A stretch of DNA of 64,000 bases. It comes from Pseudomonas sp. HMWF032. GTDB taxonomy: Bacteria > Pseudomonadota > Gammaproteobacteria > Pseudomonadales > Pseudomonadaceae. The position numbers and the translations under genes are program-made. Under the pieces are notes generated by a model. It saw nothing but the letters and a program-made list of their open reading frames with translations, did no database searches and was not told the origin of the DNA. Positions 31,953 to 42,267 of the stretch are shown here, in pieces (position 1 is the first letter of the stretch; each line of letters begins with the position of its first letter). The stretch lies in assembly GCF_003060885.1 (NCBI RefSeq), contig NZ_QAIG01000012.1, forward strand, positions 43,138 through 107,137, given 5' to 3'.

Positions 31953-34132
31953 ATTTAACCGGCATGTTTCGTGCCCGACGTGCTGCTCAGGGAAGTGCTT
32001 CGCCATATGTGATGGACCGGCCGACCTCTGCCGCTTTGCTGTTGGTGGTCGGCGCTTTACTGGCGTTGATGGTCATCGTACCGATGGACGTAGAGCAGCA
32101 AATGCTGTTCTCTGCGGCGTGCATGATCGCTGCGCTGGTGCTGCGCAGAACCGCTAATCGCGTGGCTATTCTGGCCATGATCGTGCTCTCAGTTGTGGCC
32201 TCGTTGCGCTACATGTATTGGCGTCTGACCTCGTCTCTGGGGTTCGATAACTGGCTCAACATGCTGTTTGGTTATGGGTTGGTACTGGCCGAGCTCTATG
32301 CCCTGCTGGTACTGCTGTTTGGTTATTTGCAGACGGCCTGGCCGCTGCAGCGCAAGCCATACCCGCTCCCGGCTGACAGCAGCGTCTGGCCTACAGTCGA
32401 TGTATTCATTCCGACTTATAACGAGCCGCTGGATATCATTAAACTGACCGCTTTTGCGGCGCAGGCGATCGATTGGCCCAAAGACAAGCTGCGTGTGTAT
32501 GTGCTTGATGACGGTCGCCGCGACGAGTTCCGGGAATTTTGTGAGTCGGTGGGGATCGGCTACATCATTCGGCCGGATAACAACCATGCCAAAGCCGGCA
32601 ATCTCAACTTTGCCCTGACCCAGACTTCAGGCGAGTACATTGCCATCTTCGATGCGGATCACGTGCCGACGCGCTCCTTTTTGCAAGTGGGTATGGGCTG
32701 GTTTCTCAAAGACCCGAAGCTGGCGATGCTGCAAACGCCGCACTTCTTTTTCTCCCCTGATCCGTTTGAAAAGAACCTCGACACGTTCCGCTCTGTGCCC
32801 AACGAAGGCGAGTTGTTTTATGGGCTGGTTCAGGACGGCAATGACCTGTGGAACGCCACGTTTTTCTGCGGCTCGTGCGCCATTATCAAGCGTGGCCCGC
32901 TGGAAGAGGTGGGTGGAATCGCCGTTGAAACGGTGACCGAAGATGCGCACACCGCCCTGAAACTCAATCGGCTGGGTTACAACACGGCGTACCTGGCAAT
33001 ACCTCAGGCAGCCGGTTTGGCCACGGAGAGTCTGTCTGGTCATATCGGGCAGCGCATTCGCTGGGCGCGTGGGATGGCGCAAATCTTCCGCACCGACAAC
33101 CCGCTGCTTGGCAAAGGCCTCAGCCTCGGGCAGCGGTTCTGCTACCTGAATGCCATGCTGCACTTCTTCTATGGCTTGCCGCGTTTGGTATTTCTCACCG
33201 CGCCGCTGGCCTACCTGATCTTCGAGGCGCAGATTTTCCAGGCACCGGCCCTGCTGATTGTGGCCTATGCGTTGCCGCATATCCTGCTGGCCAGCGTCAC
33301 CAACTCCACCATTCAGGGACGCTTTCGTCACTCGTTCTGGAACGAGGTGTATGAGTCGGTGTTGGCCTGGTACATCATGCGCCCGGTATTGCTGGCCATG
33401 ATCAACCCCAAACTTGGCAAGTTCAACGTGACGGCCAAGGGCGGGGTGATTGATGAAAGCTATTTCGATTGGAAAATGGCTAGACCCTACATCGTTGTCC
33501 TGGCGCTGAATCTTATCGGCATGTTGGTGGGTGTGGCCAAACTCGGATTTGATCCGGATGCCAGCGCCGTGACCTTGCTGATCAACCTGGTCTGGACGCT
33601 CTACAACATCATTATCAGTGCCGCCGCCGTTGCTGTAGCCAGTGAGGCGCGGCAGATCCGCGCCGAGCCGCGTGTGTTCGCCACCTTGCCGGCCATGCTG
33701 GGGCTGGCCAATGGCAAGACAATTGCCTGCCAAACCAACGATTTTTCGCAGCGCGGCGTCGGCATTCATTTGCCCGAAGGTGTTCAGGTTGCCTGTGGTG
33801 AACAGGTGCATGTCTCCCTGTTTCGCGATGGCGAAGAGGGCGTTTTTCCGGCCAGTGTAGTGTTTAGTCATGGCCAGACCCTGGGCCTGAATTTCGCCAA
33901 TCTGAGCTTGCAACAACAAAGTGAACTGGCCCGCCTGACGTTCTCGCGCGCTGATACCTGGGCCAAGAGCTGGGGCACGGGTGTGGTGGATACCCCGCTC
34001 GGTGCGCTTGCTGAAGTAACCGGGATTGGTTGGCGCGGGATATGTCTGCTCTCGCGTGCCACGTTTGATGAGTCCGTACGTCATTTACGCGCCCTGTCTT
34101 TTACCCCTAGATCCACTCCGAGGAATCCATGA
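31949..34132 (+). CDS. bcsA: cellulose synthase catalytic subunit BcsA/WssB
   Basis: A 727-aa inner-membrane GT2 glycosyltransferase making beta-1,4-glucan from UDP-glucose. The catalytic set is complete: VLDDGRRDEF (about 187), FDADHVPT, TEDAHTA (about 329) and QRIRWARG (about 367). The PilZ c-di-GMP-binding module is C-terminal, with RAEPR (about 571) and NDFSQRGVGIHL. N-terminal hydrophobic helices and a cluster at about 390-560 form the channel. It overlaps both neighbours by 4 bp, so translation is coupled. Confidence 0.96.
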   Translation: MNLTGMFRARRAAQGSASPYVMDRPTSAALLLVVGALLALMVIVPMDVEQQMLFSAACMIAALVLRRTANRVAILAMIVLSVVASLRYMYWRLTSSLGFDNWLNMLFGYGLVLAELYALLVLLFGYLQTAWPLQRKPYPLPADSSVWPTVDVFIPTYNEPLDIIKLTAFAAQAIDWPKDKLRVYVLDDGRRDEFREFCESVGIGYIIRPDNNHAKAGNLNFALTQTSGEYIAIFDADHVPTRSFLQVGMGWFLKDPKLAMLQTPHFFFSPDPFEKNLDTFRSVPNEGELFYGLVQDGNDLWNATFFCGSCAIIKRGPLEEVGGIAVETVTEDAHTALKLNRLGYNTAYLAIPQAAGLATESLSGHIGQRIRWARGMAQIFRTDNPLLGKGLSLGQRFCYLNAMLHFFYGLPRLVFLTAPLAYLIFEAQIFQAPALLIVAYALPHILLASVTNSTIQGRFRHSFWNEVYESVLAWYIMRPVLLAMINPKLGKFNVTAKGGVIDESYFDWKMARPYIVVLALNLIGMLVGVAKLGFDPDASAVTLLINLVWTLYNIIISAAAVAVASEARQIRAEPRVFATLPAMLGLANGKTIACQTNDFSQRGVGIHLPEGVQVACGEQVHVSLFRDGEEGVFPASVVFSHGQTLGLNFANLSLQQQSELARLTFSRADTWAKSWGTGVVDTPLGALAEVTGIGWRGICLLSRATFDESVRHLRALSFTPRSTPRNP

Positions 34133-36420
34133 GTCAGAAACGCAAAGGCATGCTATCCCTCTGGTTCGCCTTGTCGATTCCATTGCTCGCTTCGAGCCTG
34201 CCGACGGCCTGGGCTGAAGAAGTTGTTGAAACCCAGGAGCCTGCCGCTGAAGACGGTGCGTTGGTCGAAGAGGTGGTTGTGCCGGAGTTTGTGCCGACCT
34301 ACAGCGCCACGCTCAAGCAATTGGGGGCCAATTACCCCATGCACTTGCGCGGTATCGAAGGCAGTGACAGCGTCAGCTTCGATGTGCGATCCGATCAAGT
34401 GGTGACCAAAGCCCGGGTCAATCTTGAATACAGTTATTCGCCGTCACTGCTCAGTGATCTCTCGCAGATCAACGTGATGGTCAACGATCAGGTGGCCGCT
34501 AGCCTGCCGGTTCCCAAGGAGACCGCAGGTACCTTGCAACAGCAGGTGGTGGACATCCCGGCACACCTGGTTACCGAGTTCAACCGCCTGACGCTGCAGC
34601 TGATCGGTCACTACACCATGATGTGTGAGGATCCGCTGCATTCAAGCCTGTGGGCCAAAGTCAGCAACACCAGTCAGCTCGAACTGGAGACCACGCAGAT
34701 TGCCTTGCCGGACGATTTGGCCCGGTTGCCTTTGCCATTCTTTGACGGACGTGATTCACGTGCGCTGGAATTGCCTTTTGTATTTGCCAGCAGCCCTGAC
34801 AATCGCACCCTGGAAGCCGCTGGTGCGGTAGCATCCTGGTTTGGTGCGTTGGCCAGTTATCGTGGTGCGCGGTTTCCGGTCAGCCTGGGCCAGTTGCCTG
34901 AGAAGGGGCACGCGATTGTTTTGATGGTGGGCAGTGCCACCATGGCCGGCATTGAGCTGCCGCCGAGCGGCCTGCCAACGCTGAGCATGCTTGCTAACCC
35001 CAATGATCCGTTCGGTAAGCTGCTGGTAATTGCGGCGCGTGATGCTGATCAACTCAAGCAGGCCGCTTTGTCCCTGGTGAGTGGCAGCAAGGTGCTGGCA
35101 GGCTCCAGCGCGCAGGTTGAGCGGTTTGAAAACCTGCAGCCGCGTACACCCTATGATGCGCCAAACTGGCTGCCCAGCGACCGTTCGGTACAGCTGGGCG
35201 AGCTCAGTGACGCCAAGCGTTTGAGCGTTTCCGGTTACGACCCAGGCACCATCAACCTGCCCATGCGTTTGCCTCCGGACCTATTCAACTGGCGCGAGAA
35301 AGGGGTGCCGCTGCACCTTAAATACCGTTACACGCCGCAGCCGGTCTCCACCAACTCTTCGTTGCTGATCAGTGTCAGCGGCAAGTTCATCAAGTCACTG
35401 CCGCTGCCTTCGCAAGAGAGCCTGAAAGACGACGAGTCGCTGCTGGCCAAGCTGCAGCAGGATGAAAGCCTGTTGCAAGAGAGCAAACTGCTTTTGCCGC
35501 TCGACAGCCTGCCGCTGCAGTCTGCGTTGCAACTGCGCTTTATGTACGACTACATCAAGCAGGGTGAGTGCCGCGACATCATCATCGACAATATGCGTGG
35601 CACCATCGAGGCAGACTCCACCCTCGACCTCAGTGGTTACGAGCATTTCATTGCCATGCCCAACCTGGGTGTGTTCCAGAGCAGTGGCTTTCCGTTTACG
35701 CGTATGGCCGACCTTTCCGAAACCGCTGTGGTGATGCCTGCCGGTGCCGGGGTCGAAGAGATTTCCCTGTACCTGGATGTCATGGGTCGCTTCGGTGATT
35801 CGACCGGGCTGCCGGCCAGTGCCGTCAGCGTTGTCCAGGGTGATCAGGATGAGCCGCTGGAAGGTAAGGATTTACTGGTGCTGGCAGCCGGGAGCAATCA
35901 GCCGCTGCTGCAACGCTGGGCGGATCACTTACCGGCCAGTCTGACAGGTCAGTCGAGCTTTGAAATGTCTGACCTGGTGCACCGCATGCGCACCTGGGTG
36001 GGCTCCGATACCCGTGCCAATCAGCGTCAGGCGCGCAGCAGTCTGGCCCTCGCCACAGGGGGCGCCGGTGCCTTCCTGACTGGCTTTGAGTCGCCGCTCG
36101 ACAGCGGACGCAGTGTGGTGGTGATTGCTGCGTCCAGTCCGGACAAGCTGGTCGATATCAGCTCGGCCCTGCGAGGCGGTGAGGATTACGAAGAGTCGAT
36201 CCAGGGCAGTCTGGCGGTGATCAATGGCAAACGCATCAGTTCGCTGGTCGCCGAAGATCAGTATTACGTGGGGGAACTGGGCTGGTTGCGTTACCTGCAA
36301 TGGCTGCTGGCACACAATCTCTTCTTGATGCTGTTGTTGACCGCTGTGGCGGTAAGCCTGGCCAGCCTGTTGCTGTTCTTCACCCTGCGTGCTCGTGCCC
36401 GTGCACGTTTGAGCGATTGA
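34129..36420 (+). CDS. bcsB: cellulose synthase regulatory subunit BcsB/WssC
   Basis: A 763-aa periplasmic protein with an N-terminal signal (about 1-30, ending around WAEE), an acidic spacer, the BcsB carbohydrate-binding and flavodoxin-like repeats, and a C-terminal anchor helix (LLAHNLFLMLLLTAVAVSLA, about 725-745) that pairs with BcsA. The length fits the family. The start overlaps the bcsA stop (ATGAG). Confidence 0.95.
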   Translation: MSQKRKGMLSLWFALSIPLLASSLPTAWAEEVVETQEPAAEDGALVEEVVVPEFVPTYSATLKQLGANYPMHLRGIEGSDSVSFDVRSDQVVTKARVNLEYSYSPSLLSDLSQINVMVNDQVAASLPVPKETAGTLQQQVVDIPAHLVTEFNRLTLQLIGHYTMMCEDPLHSSLWAKVSNTSQLELETTQIALPDDLARLPLPFFDGRDSRALELPFVFASSPDNRTLEAAGAVASWFGALASYRGARFPVSLGQLPEKGHAIVLMVGSATMAGIELPPSGLPTLSMLANPNDPFGKLLVIAARDADQLKQAALSLVSGSKVLAGSSAQVERFENLQPRTPYDAPNWLPSDRSVQLGELSDAKRLSVSGYDPGTINLPMRLPPDLFNWREKGVPLHLKYRYTPQPVSTNSSLLISVSGKFIKSLPLPSQESLKDDESLLAKLQQDESLLQESKLLLPLDSLPLQSALQLRFMYDYIKQGECRDIIIDNMRGTIEADSTLDLSGYEHFIAMPNLGVFQSSGFPFTRMADLSETAVVMPAGAGVEEISLYLDVMGRFGDSTGLPASAVSVVQGDQDEPLEGKDLLVLAAGSNQPLLQRWADHLPASLTGQSSFEMSDLVHRMRTWVGSDTRANQRQARSSLALATGGAGAFLTGFESPLDSGRSVVVIAASSPDKLVDISSALRGGEDYEESIQGSLAVINGKRISSLVAEDQYYVGELGWLRYLQWLLAHNLFLMLLLTAVAVSLASLLLFFTLRARARARLSD

Positions 36421-36428
36421 GGTCGATC

Positions 36429-37601
36429 ATGAAACGGCCTGTTCTAAGCCTGTGCGCAGGCCTGCTTTTACTGGTTGGCGGTACAACGGCCAATGCGGCC
36501 TGCTCCATAGAGTGGCCGCACTGGCAGCGATTTGCCGAGCACTGGATTCAGCCCGATGGCCGTGTGCTGGAGTCGAGCCTGGAAAAGAACCACAGCACTT
36601 CCGAGGGGCAGTCCTATGCGCTGTTCTTTGCGCTGGTTGCCAATGATCAAGCGCGGTTCGAGACCATCTGGCGCTGGAGTCGCGAAAACCTGATGGGTAA
36701 TGCCCCACAAACGACCTTGCCGGCCTGGCTCTGGGGGCAAGGTAAGGACGGGGAGTGGAAGGTTCAGGATGCCAACTCGGCCTCCGATGCTGACCTGTGG
36801 TTTGTCTACGCGCTGCTCGAGGGTGCGCGTCTGTGGCAAAAGCCGCAGTACCGAGACGATGCTCTGAGCCTGTTGGCGCAGATTAAGAAGCAGGAAATCA
36901 CGGAGCTGCCAGGTCTTGGGGCCGTGCTATTACCGGGACCGATAGGCTTCTCGCATATAGGTCACTTGTGGCGCATCAACCCCAGTTATCAACCTCTGCC
37001 GCTGATGCGCCGGCTTGCCGCTGTCGACCCCAAAGGACCGTGGAATGCCATTGCCGCGCACACCGCTACCTTGCAGAACGAGGCGGGCGAGCATGGTTTT
37101 GCGGCTGACTGGATTGGTTACCGCGCGGTGTCGGACACCGCCGGATTGTTTGCCAGCGACCCAATGAAAGGCGACAGCGGCAGTTATGATGCCATTCGCG
37201 TCTATCTGTGGGCTGGCATGACGCATCCCAAAGACCCACTGGCCAAGCCGCTGCTGGCCAGTCTGCATGGCATGGCCCGCGCCACTGCATCCAGTGGTTT
37301 ACCGCCGGAGAAGGTCAATGTGCGCCATGGCAGCACCGAAGGACAGAGCCCGAGTGGTTTTTCCGGTGCCCTGGTGCCTTATTTCCGCGCCAAGGGTCAG
37401 CCCTGGTTGGAAGAGTTACAGGACCAGCGCGCCCGTGCAGCAATTGATCAGTGGATTGCCGGCACGGGCCCGGCGCCCTTCTATTACGACTACATGCTCA
37501 GCCTGTTTGGTCTTGGCTGGGCCGATCAGTATTACCAGTTTGCGGCTGATGGCCGTCTGCAACCGCGTTGGGAGAATTCATGTTCCGCTACCGCCCGCTA
37601 A
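36429..37601 (+). CDS. bcsZ: endo-1,4-beta-glucanase BcsZ/WssD (GH8)
   Basis: A 390-aa glycoside hydrolase family 8 protein with a signal peptide (MKRPVLSLCAGLLLLVGGTT, ANA). The general acid Glu lies in STSEGQSYALFF (about residue 57) and the catalytic Asp in NSASDADLWFVYALLEG (about residue 118). It trims or edits nascent cellulose in the periplasm. Its last 22 bases overlap the start of bcsC. Confidence 0.95.
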   Translation: MKRPVLSLCAGLLLLVGGTTANAACSIEWPHWQRFAEHWIQPDGRVLESSLEKNHSTSEGQSYALFFALVANDQARFETIWRWSRENLMGNAPQTTLPAWLWGQGKDGEWKVQDANSASDADLWFVYALLEGARLWQKPQYRDDALSLLAQIKKQEITELPGLGAVLLPGPIGFSHIGHLWRINPSYQPLPLMRRLAAVDPKGPWNAIAAHTATLQNEAGEHGFAADWIGYRAVSDTAGLFASDPMKGDSGSYDAIRVYLWAGMTHPKDPLAKPLLASLHGMARATASSGLPPEKVNVRHGSTEGQSPSGFSGALVPYFRAKGQPWLEELQDQRARAAIDQWIAGTGPAPFYYDYMLSLFGLGWADQYYQFAADGRLQPRWENSCSATAR

Positions 37602-40600
37602 CTCTGGCGCTGTTGGCTGCGATCGCCCACGGCAGTCTCCAGGCTGAGACTGAGGGCACGCACACCCTGCTGATTGAGCAAGGGCATTTCTGGCAAAACC
37701 AGGAGAAGCCCAAGCGTGCTTCGGAAGTGTGGAACAAGCTCTTGCTGCTCGACGCCAATCAACCGGATGCGCTCTATGGCTTGGGCCTGATTGCGGTTCA
37801 GGCGGCCAAACCGGTCGAAGCCAATCACTATCTGCAACGCCTGCAGGCGATACAACCGCTGCCGCGTCAGGCGCTTTTGCTGGAACAGGATATCCGCTTG
37901 CTGGACCCCGTAAACCAGAAACTGTTGGATGAGGCTCGCTTGCTGGTGGAGTCCGATGAGCGCGCCAAGGCGGTGGATGTCTACCGCCGCGCGTTGGGGG
38001 GGAAACCGGGGCAGGGGCAAGTCGGCCTGGAGTTCTATAACAACCTGGGTTACGTCGATCAGCACTGGACCGAGGCGCGGCGTGGCATGGAGCGTCTGCA
38101 GCGTGAGTTCCCCAATGATCCCTACATCGCGCTGTTCCTGGCCAAACACCTGGCGCGTAATCAGGGCGCACGCGAGGAGGGCATTCGTGCCCTGGCCAAG
38201 TTGGCCGAGCGTGAGGATATTGGCGGTGATGCGGATGAAAGCTGGCGCCTGGCCCTGACCTGGATGGGCCCACCCAAGCCGGCGCAGCAGCCACTTTTTG
38301 AGCAGTTTCTGCGTACTCACCCGGATGATGAAGAAATCCGGGCCTTGCTGATCAAAGGACGAACCCAGCCCAGCGCCGGAAGCGGGGCTGTGGCCTGGCG
38401 TCGTGATCCCGTGCTGGACAGTGGATTGAAAGCGCTGGAGCAGGACAACCTGGTCATGGCTGAGCGCGACCTGACGGCCTACCTGAAGTCACATCCCAAT
38501 GACGCCGACGCGTTGGGTGGCCTGGGTATTCTGCGTCAGCGTCAAGAGCGCTTTGAAGATGCCGAAGTGCTGTTGACCAAAGCAGTCAGGCAGGGCGGTC
38601 GTTCCTGGCAGCGTGCGCTGGATGACGTGCGCTACTGGTCACTGTTGCAACGTGCGCGAGACAACCTGGCACGTGACAAGGTTGCCGATGCACGGCAGCA
38701 GCTGGAGCAGGCGCGGCGCCTGAAGCCCAATGACAGTGAAGCACTCCTGGCCCTTGCCGAGTTGCAGGCCCAGCAGGGTGATTTAGCCGCCGCTGAAGCC
38801 GGATACCGACAGGCATTGGCATCGCGCAGCCAGGAAGCCCGTGCATTGCGTGGGCTGGCCCAGGTTCTGGGTGAGCAGGGCAAGCCCGATGAAGCATTGC
38901 GCTTGTTGGAGCGTCTGCCCAAAACTGAGCGCGAGAAGCTGGGTGGGCTTGGGCAATTGCGTGCCGAGCAGGCGTTGCAGCGTGCGCGGGCCGCAGAAAA
39001 GCGGGGTGATACCCAAGGCATGCGTCAGGAGCTTGAAACCGCCCTGCGCGATGATCCGAATAATGCCTGGGCACGTTTTGCTTTAGCCCGTCTTTATGTT
39101 GATCTGGGTGCCATCAGCGAAGCGCGCAGCCTGATGGACGGGCTGTTGGCCAATAAACCGAACGACCGCGACGCGCTGTACACCAGTGCTCTGCTCTCGA
39201 TTCAGTTGAATGAATGGCAGCAAGCGCAATCCACCCTTGCCCGTATACCGCGCAATGCACGCAATGCCGATATCAACCGGCTGGTGGCGGAAGTGGAGTT
39301 CAACCTGCAGCTGCAGCGTATCAATGAGCTCAGCCGCAGTGGCCGCAAGGCCGAAGCGCGTGCGTTCTTGCAGCGTATCGAGCCGCAGGCGGATGCCAAA
39401 CCGGCGCGACTGGCCGCTTTTGCTGCGGCCTATGCCGATGCCAATGATCCGCAGCGGGCGATTGCCATCATGCGCGACCTGTTGGCCCGCAGTCCGCGGG
39501 CAGATCTGTCACTGACGTTGAGTTATGCCAGTGTGCTGCTGGAAGCCGAGCAGGATACTGAGGTCGCCGGCATTCTGCGTGATTTGCAGGGGCGCAGCAT
39601 GACCGTCGAGCAGCGTCAGCAGTATGACGATCTGCTCTTTTATTACCGGGTTCGCCAGGCTGAGCAATTGCGTCAGCGCGGCGAACTGGCGGCCGCTTAT
39701 GACACCTTGGCACCTGCCTTGGCGCAGCGTCCGCAGGATCGCCTGGCGGTATCGGCCCTGGCGCGCATGTATGGCGCCAATGGTGATACGGGCAAGGCGC
39801 TGGAATTGTTCAAGCCGCTGGTCAAGCGCCACCCGGATGATGCCAACCTGCTGGTGGGTGCCGCTGACATGGCGGCCCAGGAAGCTGAGAACGCTTACGC
39901 TGAAGATGCTCTGGAGCGTGCGTTGAAGCTGGCGCCCAATGAGGTCGATGTCCTTACCACGGCCGCCCGTGTTTATCGTTACTTGGGACGCACCGGAACG
40001 GCTGCCGAGTTGCTCGGTAAAGTGGTTGCCCAGGAAAAACTGGAGCAGAACCCGACCTACGCGACCAATACCCGGCCGGCCGCGGCGCCCGCCAATCCCT
40101 TTGCCGGTATTGGCGCTACAACCGCTGTACCGGATGCGATTCCGGCGCCGGTGGAAAGCCTGGCCATGGCGCCGCGCACCAGCGCGGCACGTCCTGTGGA
40201 ACTGATCCCCGCCCCGGTGGAGCGGCAGACGGCGCGCACAGCCCCCGTTTTTTTGGCGGAGCCGCTTACGACCAACCCGCCGCCATTAAGGGCCAGGGCG
40301 GATGCACAACCGGCCAGTAACCCCTTTGTGCTGGTCGACGACCCGGCAGAGATTGATCCGCGTGCGGGCATGAGCGAGGCCGCACGGGCGCTGGACGACA
40401 TCATGCAACAGCGCAGTCCCTATCTGGTTCAAGGCCTGACGGCGCGCACCAATGACAGTGAGTCGGGGCTGAGCAAGATCACTGACATTCAGGCTCCTTT
40501 TGAAGCCAGTATGCCGCTGGGTGATAACCGTCTGGCTGTGCGCGTCACCCCGGTTTCGCTGAATGCCGGCAGTGTTGGTGAGGGCGCTCGTGATCGCTTT

Positions 40601-41551
40601 GGCGGTGGCCCTGTGGCAACGCTGGCCAATCCCGGTGTTTCACCGGGTTCGCAGAAAGATTCTGGTGTTGGTCTGGCAGTGGCGTTCGAGAACCCCGGCG
40701 AAGGTTTTAAAGCTGATCTGGGCACTACGCCACAGGGCTTTCTTTACAGCACGGCGGTCGGTGGCGTGAGCCTGGAACGCAGTGTTGCCGGCAGTCCGGA
40801 TCTGCATTGGAGTGGCAAGCTGTCGCGTCGCGCCGTGACGGACAGCCTGTTGTCTTTTGCCGGTGCCGAAGATGAGCGCACCGGGCAGAAGTGGGGCGGG
40901 GTAACCGCCAACGGCGGACGCGCTCAGCTGAGCTTTGATGACCGTGAAGTCGGTGCCTATGCCTACGTCGGTATGCACCGCTTGATGGGTAACAATGTTG
41001 AGGACAATGACCGGTTTGAACTGGGCTCCGGCGTCTACTGGTACCTGCAGAATGACGAACAGAGTCAGTCGACTATTGGTCTGAACCTCCTGGGCATCGG
41101 TTATCAGGAGAATCAGGGGCACTTCACCTTCGGTCATGGTGGTTATTTCAGTCCGCAGACCTTCTTTGCCATCGGCGTCCCGGTTACCTGGGCGCGGCGT
41201 TATGACCGCCTGACCTTTCAGCTGAAAGGCTCGGTCGGCGTGCAAACCATTCAGCAGGATGATGCCGATTACCACCCAGGCGAGGCTGCCCTGCAAGCGG
41301 CGGCCAGCCGCGCCCTGGGGCGTGAAGCAGTTTATGAAGGCTCAAGCGACACCGGTATCGGCTACAACCTGAGCGGTGCTGCCGAGTACCGCCTGGGCAG
41401 TAATTTCTTCGTCGGTGGCCAGGTGGGCGTCGACAATGCGCAGGATTATCGCCAGTGGAATGGTGGTCTCTACCTGCGCTACATGTTTGAAGACATGACC
41501 GGCCCGATGGCGCTGCCGGTTTCTCCCTATCAATCCCCTTACGCTAACTAA
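37580..41551 (+). CDS. bcsC: cellulose export protein BcsC/WssE
   Basis: A 1323-aa outer-membrane exporter with a signal peptide (about 1-24), an array of TPR repeats (about 30-820) forming the periplasmic scaffold, a Pro/Ala-rich linker (about 825-930) and a C-terminal beta-barrel (about 985-1323, ending LYLRYMFED and then QSPYAN). The ATG at 37580 is preceded by GGGAG; an in-frame TTG at 37568 is less likely. Confidence 0.95.
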   Translation: MFRYRPLTLALLAAIAHGSLQAETEGTHTLLIEQGHFWQNQEKPKRASEVWNKLLLLDANQPDALYGLGLIAVQAAKPVEANHYLQRLQAIQPLPRQALLLEQDIRLLDPVNQKLLDEARLLVESDERAKAVDVYRRALGGKPGQGQVGLEFYNNLGYVDQHWTEARRGMERLQREFPNDPYIALFLAKHLARNQGAREEGIRALAKLAEREDIGGDADESWRLALTWMGPPKPAQQPLFEQFLRTHPDDEEIRALLIKGRTQPSAGSGAVAWRRDPVLDSGLKALEQDNLVMAERDLTAYLKSHPNDADALGGLGILRQRQERFEDAEVLLTKAVRQGGRSWQRALDDVRYWSLLQRARDNLARDKVADARQQLEQARRLKPNDSEALLALAELQAQQGDLAAAEAGYRQALASRSQEARALRGLAQVLGEQGKPDEALRLLERLPKTEREKLGGLGQLRAEQALQRARAAEKRGDTQGMRQELETALRDDPNNAWARFALARLYVDLGAISEARSLMDGLLANKPNDRDALYTSALLSIQLNEWQQAQSTLARIPRNARNADINRLVAEVEFNLQLQRINELSRSGRKAEARAFLQRIEPQADAKPARLAAFAAAYADANDPQRAIAIMRDLLARSPRADLSLTLSYASVLLEAEQDTEVAGILRDLQGRSMTVEQRQQYDDLLFYYRVRQAEQLRQRGELAAAYDTLAPALAQRPQDRLAVSALARMYGANGDTGKALELFKPLVKRHPDDANLLVGAADMAAQEAENAYAEDALERALKLAPNEVDVLTTAARVYRYLGRTGTAAELLGKVVAQEKLEQNPTYATNTRPAAAPANPFAGIGATTAVPDAIPAPVESLAMAPRTSAARPVELIPAPVERQTARTAPVFLAEPLTTNPPPLRARADAQPASNPFVLVDDPAEIDPRAGMSEAARALDDIMQQRSPYLVQGLTARTNDSESGLSKITDIQAPFEASMPLGDNRLAVRVTPVSLNAGSVGEGARDRFGGGPVATLANPGVSPGSQKDSGVGLAVAFENPGEGFKADLGTTPQGFLYSTAVGGVSLERSVAGSPDLHWSGKLSRRAVTDSLLSFAGAEDERTGQKWGGVTANGGRAQLSFDDREVGAYAYVGMHRLMGNNVEDNDRFELGSGVYWYLQNDEQSQSTIGLNLLGIGYQENQGHFTFGHGGYFSPQTFFAIGVPVTWARRYDRLTFQLKGSVGVQTIQQDDADYHPGEAALQAAASRALGREAVYEGSSDTGIGYNLSGAAEYRLGSNFFVGGQVGVDNAQDYRQWNGGLYLRYMFEDMTGPMALPVSPYQSPYAN

Positions 41552-41561
41552 AGGTTTTTCG

Positions 41562-42218
41562 ATGGCTTCTTCATTGCTCGCCGGCCTGTCCATTCTGATC
41601 ATTGGCGACAGCCACATGGCGACCCCCAACTACCTGATCGGTGGCCTGCACGACGACCTCACCCGCAAGGGCGCCAACGTGCACTCCATTGGCATCTGCG
41701 GTGCCAACGCCGGTGATTGGCTCAAAGCCACCCCTGGTGGGGCATGTGGTGCGGCCGAGCGGCGTGGTAAAGAGCCCGCGGTGGTGCTGCGTGGCAAAGC
41801 CACTACCACGCCGATCCAGCAATTGATTGCCAAGGACAAGCCCGACCTGGTGTTGATCGTGATCGGTGACACCATGGCTGGGTATGACAAGCCGTCATTT
41901 CCTAAAGCCTGGATCTGGCAGCAAACCTCCAGCCTGACCAAAGCCATCGCGGCAACCGGTACTCAATGTGCCTGGATCGGGCCGAACTGGGGCACCGAGG
42001 GTGGCAAGTACGGCAAGACTTACGCCAAGGTCAAGCAGATGTCGGCCTTCCTCTCGACCAATGTCGCACCGTGCAGCTATGTCGATTCGCTGAAGTTCTC
42101 CAAGCCCGGTCAGTGGGCTACCACCGACGGCCAGCATCTGAATGCCCAGGGCTACCAGAAGTGGGGCACCGCCATCAGTGGCGCGTTGGAAGACGTGCGC
42201 AAGAACGCCGCAAAGTAA
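41562..42218 (+). CDS. wssF: WssF, SGNH-type cellulose acetylation protein (copy 1)
   Basis: A 218-aa SGNH-hydrolase-fold protein. The nucleophile motif is IIGDSHM (Ser about residue 17), a central block VIGDTMAGYDKPSFPKAW follows, and the C-terminal Asp-His pair lies in TTDGQHLNAQGYQKWG. Family knowledge: WssF lies between the synthase and the acetylation genes in P. fluorescens and takes part in cellulose acetylation. The N-terminus is hydrophobic without a clear cleavage site, so localisation is uncertain. A second copy follows 50 bp downstream. Confidence 0.88.
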   Translation: MASSLLAGLSILIIGDSHMATPNYLIGGLHDDLTRKGANVHSIGICGANAGDWLKATPGGACGAAERRGKEPAVVLRGKATTTPIQQLIAKDKPDLVLIVIGDTMAGYDKPSFPKAWIWQQTSSLTKAIAATGTQCAWIGPNWGTEGGKYGKTYAKVKQMSAFLSTNVAPCSYVDSLKFSKPGQWATTDGQHLNAQGYQKWGTAISGALEDVRKNAAK

Positions 42219-42267
42219 TTCAAGCCTTAGTCCCTTTTTCGTAATGATTTAGTCGAGGTGCCCTTCG

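Noticed and set aside
32627..34084. 485-codon minus-strand frame inside bcsA
   Set aside because: It is antisense to the cellulose synthase catalytic gene, a typical high-GC artefact.
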